A stretch of DNA of 64,000 nucleotides from Salinicoccus sp. Bachu38 (GTDB taxonomy: Bacteria > Bacillota > Bacilli > Staphylococcales > Salinicoccaceae), in contig NZ_CP138333.2 of NCBI RefSeq assembly GCF_038561955.2, positions 434,001-498,000 of the forward strand. Reading direction: 5' to 3'. Position 1 is the stretch's first letter. Each line of letters begins with the position of its first letter. Both the position numbers and the translations under genes were made by a program. This document shows positions 59,644-64,000 of the stretch, one piece after another. The notes below the pieces were generated by a model. That model did not search any database and was not told where the DNA came from. It was given only the letters and a program-made list of their open reading frames with translations.

Positions 59644-60186
59644 ATGTCAACGAAACATCTTGTGTATGTTGCCCTGTTTGCCGCACTGATTGCAATCGGT
59701 GCACAGATCCGTCTGCCCATCGGCCCGGTGCCGGTGACATTGCAGGTGCCGATGGTCCTGCTTGCCGGCCTGTTGCTGGGACCGAAGCTTGGCGCAATGA
59801 GTGCGCTCGTCTATATGCTGATGGGTCTGGTCGGTCTGCCAGTCTTCGCCGGAGGCGGGGGACTCGGCACGGTCGTTTCACCGACTTTCGGCTTTATTCT
59901 CGGTTATATACCTGCCGCCTGGCTTGCGGGATTCGGTGCTACATACAAATCTTCACTTGCCGGTGCAATCAGCTTCGCACTCATTGCATTGGCCGTCATT
60001 TTTATAGCCGGCTTCCTGTACTTCGTCTTCATCATGAACGTGGTGCTCGGCACGCCGATGAGTGCTGTGGAGGCATTCAAGGTGGCGGTGCTCCCATTCG
60101 TGCTGAAGGATGTAGTCGTAGCCGTGCTGACGAGCCTGTTTGCCCGTACGCTCCATACCCGCGGGTTCAGCCTGGCGAGTGGCTGA
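59644..60186 (+). CDS. bioY: Biotin transporter BioY
   Basis: A 180-residue S-component with six hydrophobic helices. Family marks are IGPVPVTLQVPMVLLAGLLLG, YMLMGLVGLPVFAGGGG and GFILGYIPAAWLAG. It binds biotin and works alone or with an energy-coupling module. ATG at 59644 follows AGAGGTGG. A BirA operator lies 51-81 bp upstream. Confidence 0.93.
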   Translation: MSTKHLVYVALFAALIAIGAQIRLPIGPVPVTLQVPMVLLAGLLLGPKLGAMSALVYMLMGLVGLPVFAGGGGLGTVVSPTFGFILGYIPAAWLAGFGATYKSSLAGAISFALIALAVIFIAGFLYFVFIMNVVLGTPMSAVEAFKVAVLPFVLKDVVVAVLTSLFARTLHTRGFSLASG

Positions 60187-60191
60187 TGAAG

Positions 60192-60220
60192 AAAAAATGC
60201 CACTGGAGACCTCCAGTGGC
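60192..60220 (-). terminator. Terminator of the DUF1462 gene
   Basis: GCCACTGGAG and CTCCAGTGGC; the T-run (ATTTTTT) is on the minus strand. Confidence 0.8.
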
Positions 60221-60225
60221 AAAAA

Positions 60226-60534
60226 TCAGGCTTCCTTTTCGATTGACTTCTGAACGGGCTTGAGCTGCACATGGCCGTCCTGTACGATCTCATCATTTAC
60301 AGTGACGAGCGGATAGAACAGTTCGTCATCATTGATGCGTTCGATGAGGCTCTCGTCGAAATCCGACAGGTTGTCCGCGCGGTCGATGTCGATATAATTG
60401 AAATTCAGTTCGTGGTCAGGGTATTTTCGCGACAGTACAGCTTCAAGCCATTCATAGGTGTCCTTGGAGCCTGGTGCATTGACGCAGCTTGCACATACGA
60501 CGTCACGGCCGTATACGTTGATTGCATACTTCAT
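60226..60534 (-). CDS. DUF1462 (YuzD-like) protein
   Basis: A 102-residue thioredoxin-like protein. It opens KYAINVYGRDVVCASCVNAP with a CASC motif, followed by SKDTYEWLEAVLSRKYP. The family structure is known and resembles thioredoxin; no partner is proven. In Bacillus yuzD and yutI are neighbours, and here NfuA-type YutI lies divergent. The codon at 60534 follows AAAGGCGG on the minus strand. Confidence 0.83.
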   Translation of the reverse strand: MKYAINVYGRDVVCASCVNAPGSKDTYEWLEAVLSRKYPDHELNFNYIDIDRADNLSDFDESLIERINDDELFYPLVTVNDEIVQDGHVQLKPVQKSIEKEA

Positions 60535-60632
60535 AAAGTAACATCCGCCTTTCAGATGATGGATTTTTTCTTCCATATCCATTATAATATACATATAATC
60601 ATTTGCGTATGAAATAATAGGGAGTGAATTTC

Positions 60633-60875
60633 ATGACTACAGGACAAGATACGATGTTTGAACAAGTCGATGAAGTATTGGATAAATTGCGTCCTTTTCT
60701 GCTAAGGGATGGCGGGGACTGTGAGCTTGTGGATGTGGAAGACGGCATTGTGAAGTTGCGTCTTCTCGGAGCTTGTGGCACGTGCCCAAGTTCAACGATC
60801 ACACTCAAGGCAGGAATCGAACGTGCACTGCTTGAAGAAGTACCAGGTTTTGTGGAAGTGGAACAGGTATTCTGA
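60633..60875 (+). CDS. nfu: NifU-domain Fe-S carrier (YutI/Nfu type)
   Basis: An 80-residue NifU C-terminal domain. The cluster motif is [11 protein letters not shown] (C..C), preceded by [11 protein letters not shown]. Two such chains hold a 4Fe-4S cluster and pass it to targets such as aconitase. ATG at 60633 follows AGGGAGTG. A strong bidirectional terminator follows. Confidence 0.9.
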   Translation: MTTGQDTMFEQVDEVLDKLRPFLLRDGGDCELVDVEDGIVKLRLLGACGTCPSSTITLKAGIERALLEEVPGFVEVEQVF

Positions 60876-60887
60876 TACATCCAAATA

Positions 60888-60914
60888 AACAGCCCCCGCA
60901 GTGCGGGGGCTGTT
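60888..60914. terminator. Bidirectional terminator between nfu and YutJ genes
   Basis: AACAGCCCCCGCA and TGCGGGGGCTGTT stem between convergent genes. Confidence 0.85.
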
Positions 60915-60916
60915 TA

Positions 60917-61978
60917 TTAATTGTTGCCGAGTTTGTACATCCACAGCACACCGCTTTTCAGCATGCGTGCGATACGGCCTGTGACCGTCCGTTCCTTGAG
61001 GTAGGCGAACCCTTCCTTGGAGCCGAGCGATCCGAGGATGCCCTGCATTTTGATGTCGGACATCTTTTCGGGAAGCGCCTTGCCCTTGATGATATCCTCC
61101 ATGATTTCCGCAATCTGTTCCGCCTGGCCTTCCGCCACCTGTGCTGATGGTGCATGCTTGAGGGCTGCGGAATCGCCGACCACATAGACGTTTTCGTATT
61201 CCGGAACCTGATGGTACTGGTTGAGTACGACACGTCCACCGGGGCCGAACTCAACCGGAAGGTTGCGTACGACTTCGACCGGCTGCACGCCGGCTGTCCA
61301 GATGGCCAGATCCAGATCATGCGATTCATTGTTGTTGTAGACCTTGTCGGCTTCGACCTTCACGATGTTCGAATTCGGGATGACTTCGACATCATTGTCA
61401 TCGAACCACCTTTTGACATAGGCACTGAGACGTGCCGGATACATTGGAAGGATACGGTCGCCACGATCGAACAGCTTGATGGTGAGGTCTTCACGCGCTT
61501 CGCGCAGCTCGCTGGCCACTTCGATGCCGCTCAGTCCTGCACCGACGATGCCGACTGTGGAGCCGGGCTTGAGATCTCCGATGCTTTCGTAGGTGGCACG
61601 CGACTCCCTCAGGGATTGGATACTGTAGGTATGTTCCTTCGCGCCCGGCACATCATGGTATTTATCCTCACAGCCGAGACCGATGACGAGCATGTCATAG
61701 TCCAGCGTCTGCTTCTCGAGGATGACTCTGCTGTTGTCGATATCGATTTCAGCAACCGTGTCAAAGACGATATTGACCTTGTCATCATCCGGGAAGTCGA
61801 CACGGACGTTCTTTTCACTTTTCGTCCCTGCAGCCAGGGCATAGTATTCAGTTTTCATCCCGTGGAAAGGGTTCTTGTCCACGAGTGTGATGGTGTAGTC
61901 GGAGGGCAATTTTGGAAGGATACGCTGAATGAAACGCATATTCCCATAGCCGCCTCCGAGGCATACGATAGTCTTCAT
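60917..61978 (-). CDS. NDH-2-like flavoprotein (YutJ type)
   Basis: A 353-residue FAD/NAD oxidoreductase. The FAD site is CLGGGYGNMRF, the second nucleotide site GIVGAGLSGIEVA, and VYVVGDSAA closes the FAD fold. It is shorter than true NDH-2 and lacks a clear C-terminal membrane helix, as in YutJ and the related YumB group. The electron acceptor is unknown. It is divergent from yuzB. Confidence 0.83.
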   Translation of the reverse strand: MKTIVCLGGGYGNMRFIQRILPKLPSDYTITLVDKNPFHGMKTEYYALAAGTKSEKNVRVDFPDDDKVNIVFDTVAEIDIDNSRVILEKQTLDYDMLVIGLGCEDKYHDVPGAKEHTYSIQSLRESRATYESIGDLKPGSTVGIVGAGLSGIEVASELREAREDLTIKLFDRGDRILPMYPARLSAYVKRWFDDNDVEVIPNSNIVKVEADKVYNNNESHDLDLAIWTAGVQPVEVVRNLPVEFGPGGRVVLNQYHQVPEYENVYVVGDSAALKHAPSAQVAEGQAEQIAEIMEDIIKGKALPEKMSDIKMQGILGSLGSKEGFAYLKERTVTGRIARMLKSGVLWMYKLGNN

Positions 61979-62082
61979 AGTCAGTACCGCCTTGTATTAG
62001 AAATTCTATTATTTACATTATAATATTTAACGCGATAAACTACAATGAAAGTCGGCAATAATGCCGAGAAAGAGGGAATGCA

Positions 62083-62346
62083 ATGTTTACCCTTGTCGAG
62101 TTCTGTTCATCAAATATGCTGAAGGGCACCGAGGAGGTGTACCGGACACTGGACGAAGACCCGGAGATCGATGTGCTGGATTATGGCTGTCTGAACAACT
62201 GCGGGCTATGCAGCAAAGCATTCTTCGTACTTGTGGACGGTGAAATTGTCAGCGCCATGACCCCGGAGAAGCTCCTTGAGAAGATATATAAAAGAATAGA
62301 CAGGAACAAAAGAGATATGGAGGAATGGACCGATGATTTGAGTTAG
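62083..62346 (+). CDS. DUF1450 (YuzB-like) protein
   Basis: An 87-residue protein with a YuzB pattern: VEFCSSNML near the start and YGCLNNCGLCSKAFFVLVDG in the centre, so four to five cysteines that resemble a thioredoxin-like ferredoxin site. Function unknown. It lies between the flavoprotein and the IscA-type gene as in Bacillus yut/yuz order. Confidence 0.82.
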   Translation: MFTLVEFCSSNMLKGTEEVYRTLDEDPEIDVLDYGCLNNCGLCSKAFFVLVDGEIVSAMTPEKLLEKIYKRIDRNKRDMEEWTDDLS

Positions 62347-62399
62347 ACGGCCGTTTGCTCTATAATTGGAAATAATAAAAAATAATTAGGGGTGATAAT

Positions 62400-62759
62400 G
62401 TGTCTCATGTAACTCTAACTGAAAGTGCCGCCTATGAAGTGAAGGATATGCTCGAAAAGAACGAAATGGAGAATGGCTACCTCAGATTCAAAGTCCAGGG
62501 CGGAGGCTGCACAGGCCTGACATACGGCATGGCAGCTGAACTGGAACAGACGGACAAGGATGAAGTGTACGAATTCCATGGCGTCAAAGTACTCGTCGCC
62601 AAGAAGGACATTCCCGTCATAGATGGCACTGTAATCGATTTTAAACAGTCCCTGATGGGCGGCGGTTTTACAATAGACAACCCGAACGCCACACTCGCCT
62701 GCGGCTGCGGCTCTTCATTCCGCACAAAAGAGGTCGCCGGACAACCGGAAGATTGTTAA
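62400..62759 (+). CDS. IscA/SufA-type Fe-S carrier (YutM)
   Basis: A 119-residue HesB-fold protein. The three conserved cysteines are in GGGCTGL and CGCGSSF. It holds iron or Fe-S clusters for transfer to enzymes such as LipA. The GTG at 62400 follows TAGGGGTG. A hairpin follows, then ndh. Confidence 0.92.
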   Translation: MSHVTLTESAAYEVKDMLEKNEMENGYLRFKVQGGGCTGLTYGMAAELEQTDKDEVYEFHGVKVLVAKKDIPVIDGTVIDFKQSLMGGGFTIDNPNATLACGCGSSFRTKEVAGQPEDC

Positions 62760-62792
62760 AGAATCAGCCAAACCGCTTGAAATATGTGAAGA

Positions 62793-62834
62793 AAATCGCT
62801 AATATTATAAGAGATTAATATTAGCGGTTTTAAT
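62793..62834 (+). terminator. Hairpin/terminator between the IscA-type gene and ndh
   Basis: AAATCGCTAATATTA and TAATATTAGCGGTTT (one G-U pair) round TAAGAGAT, then T-rich sequence. Confidence 0.65.
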
Positions 62835-62887
62835 TATGCCTAAATTCAGGTGCAATCTAAAAAATGGAGAGAAAAGGTGACGTTATA

Positions 62888-64000
62888 ATGAGCTTTGAGA
62901 GAAAGAAAATTTTGGTGCTGGGTGCAGGGTACGCAGGCTTGCAGACAATATCCAAACTTCAGAAACTGTTATCTCATCAAGATGCCGACATTACACTCAT
63001 CAATAAGAATGAGTACCATTACGAAGCGACATGGCTGCATGAAACAGCTGCCGGAACGATCGATTGGGAAGAAGGCGTCTACCCGATCAACAAAGTGGTC
63101 GATGCACAGAAGGTCGCCTTCGTTCCAGCAGAGGTCACTGCAATCCACAAGGATGAGCAACGTGTGGAAACGACACAGGGTACATTCGAATATGACATCC
63201 TTGTCGTCGCACTCGGTTTCGAAAGTGAAACTTTCGGCATCGATGGCATGGAGGAGCATGCCCATTCTATCGTCAACCCGCAGACATCCCTTGAAGCGCG
63301 CGAGGAGATCGAGCGCAACTTCGCAAACTACAAGAAGTCCAACGACCCCAAGGATATTTCCATCCTGGTCGGCGGTGCAGGCTTTACAGGCATAGAGTAT
63401 CTGGGCGAACTGGTTGAAAGTGTTCCGGAACTTTGTGAAAAGCATGGCATCGACTACAACAAAGTGAACATTACCTGTGTGGAAGCAGCGCCTAAAATGC
63501 TGCCGATGTTCCCTGAAAATCTGGTCGACTATGCTGTAAAGTATCTGGAAGACCGCGGTGTCAAATTCATGGTCGACACGCCGATCGTGGCAGCCAATGA
63601 AGACGGCTTCGTTGTGGAAGTGGATGATGAAAAACAGCAGATCGAAGCGAACAGCGTCATCTGGACAGCCGGTGTACGCGGCAGCAGTCTGATGGAGGAA
63701 TCTTTCGACGATGTCAAACGGGGACGCATCATTGTACGTCCGGACCTTCGCATCGAAGGGTATGACAACATCTATGCCATCGGTGACGTCGCTGCAGTGA
63801 TGAACGGGGAGACTGAACGCCCATGGCCGACAACTGCCCAGATTGCAATGCAGCTAGGTGAACATACAGCGAAGAACATCGAGCTTTCGCTCAAAGGCGA
63901 AAAGCTTGAGCCGTTCTCCTATGATGACAAAGGTACTGTCTGCTCACTCGGATCAAAAGACGGCATCGGGCTCGTCATGGGCCGTGAGATCAAAGGCAAG
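62888..64000 (+). CDS. ndh: Type II NADH dehydrogenase (3' partial)
   Basis: The frame opens with ATG 62888 and runs off the window; 371 residues are visible. FAD site [15 protein letters not shown] site [14 protein letters not shown] and the closing YAIGDVAAV are present, with NAYHYEAT-like [14 protein letters not shown] near residue 40, typical of NDH-2. The enzyme passes electrons from NADH to menaquinone without proton pumping. A ribosome site (GGAGAGAAAAGG) precedes the ATG. The C-terminal membrane-anchoring part lies outside the window. Confidence 0.93.
   Translation, partial: MSFERKKILVLGAGYAGLQTISKLQKLLSHQDADITLINKNEYHYEATWLHETAAGTIDWEEGVYPINKVVDAQKVAFVPAEVTAIHKDEQRVETTQGTFEYDILVVALGFESETFGIDGMEEHAHSIVNPQTSLEAREEIERNFANYKKSNDPKDISILVGGAGFTGIEYLGELVESVPELCEKHGIDYNKVNITCVEAAPKMLPMFPENLVDYAVKYLEDRGVKFMVDTPIVAANEDGFVVEVDDEKQQIEANSVIWTAGVRGSSLMEESFDDVKRGRIIVRPDLRIEGYDNIYAIGDVAAVMNGETERPWPTTAQIAMQLGEHTAKNIELSLKGEKLEPFSYDDKGTVCSLGSKDGIGLVMGREIKGK

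Overview
The window is a chromosomal segment of a low-to-moderate GC Gram-positive bacterium of the Staphylococcaceae, most like Salinicoccus or a close relative. Three things point there. Gene order and protein sequences follow Staphylococcus and Bacillus (cggR-gapA-pgk-tpiA-gpmI-eno, secG-est-rnr-smpB-ssrA, sufCDSUB, and the yus/yut/yuz genes). The tmRNA tag is staphylococcal in style (GKQDNFAVAA). Base composition looks near 50 percent GC in the core genes, higher than in Staphylococcus. The genus is an inference; no 16S rRNA or tRNA gene was seen.

Bases 1-13.6 kb hold a split ThrE amino-acid exporter, a glutaredoxin-like protein, the CggR repressor with the lower-glycolysis genes, a fructokinase-like kinase, secG, a carboxylesterase, RNase R, SmpB and tmRNA. 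Bases 13.9-23.3 kb are an accessory island. A near-copy of the last 29 nt of ssrA lies at 23277-23306, directly before what looks like the original ssrA terminator. The segment between carries a UspA protein, a phosphoribosyltransferase-like protein that resembles immune-conflict effectors, two tandem SgrR-type regulators (DNA-binding domain fused to an oligopeptide-binding-protein fold) and a complete icaADBC biofilm polysaccharide operon divergent from them. There is no icaR and no integrase. Between the two regulators lies a tandem array of about 46 bp units that forms three strong hairpins.

Bases 23.3-38.6 kb return to core genes: DUF1722, a divergent MurE-like Mur ligase, DUF3243, aroD, thioredoxins, yusI-gcvH-yusF-yusE, an S-box riboswitch with metNPQ, sufCDSUB and ctaB. 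Bases 38.6-50.5 kb are mixed: an MFS exporter behind a palindrome, a VLRF1-family release factor, two VanY/CwlK-type peptidases, a D-threonine-aldolase-like enzyme with a decayed neighbour, NAD(P)HX repair, a UbiA-type prenyltransferase, an EamA transporter, and the FetAB iron exporter with two PerR-like boxes upstream.

Bases 50.5-64 kb hold DUF72, a TauE-type exporter, YunD, a lysine riboswitch in front of an NhaC-family carrier (the predicted lysine transporter LysW), lipA, the yut/yuz genes, a BirA operator in front of bioY, iron-sulfur carriers and two NADH-dehydrogenase-like flavoproteins, the last cut by the window edge. Metal, sulfur and redox handling recurs through the core part (Suf, Nfu, IscA-type carrier, LipA/GcvH, FetAB, thioredoxins). 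The island stands apart in content, base composition and regulation, and is the most interesting part of the window.
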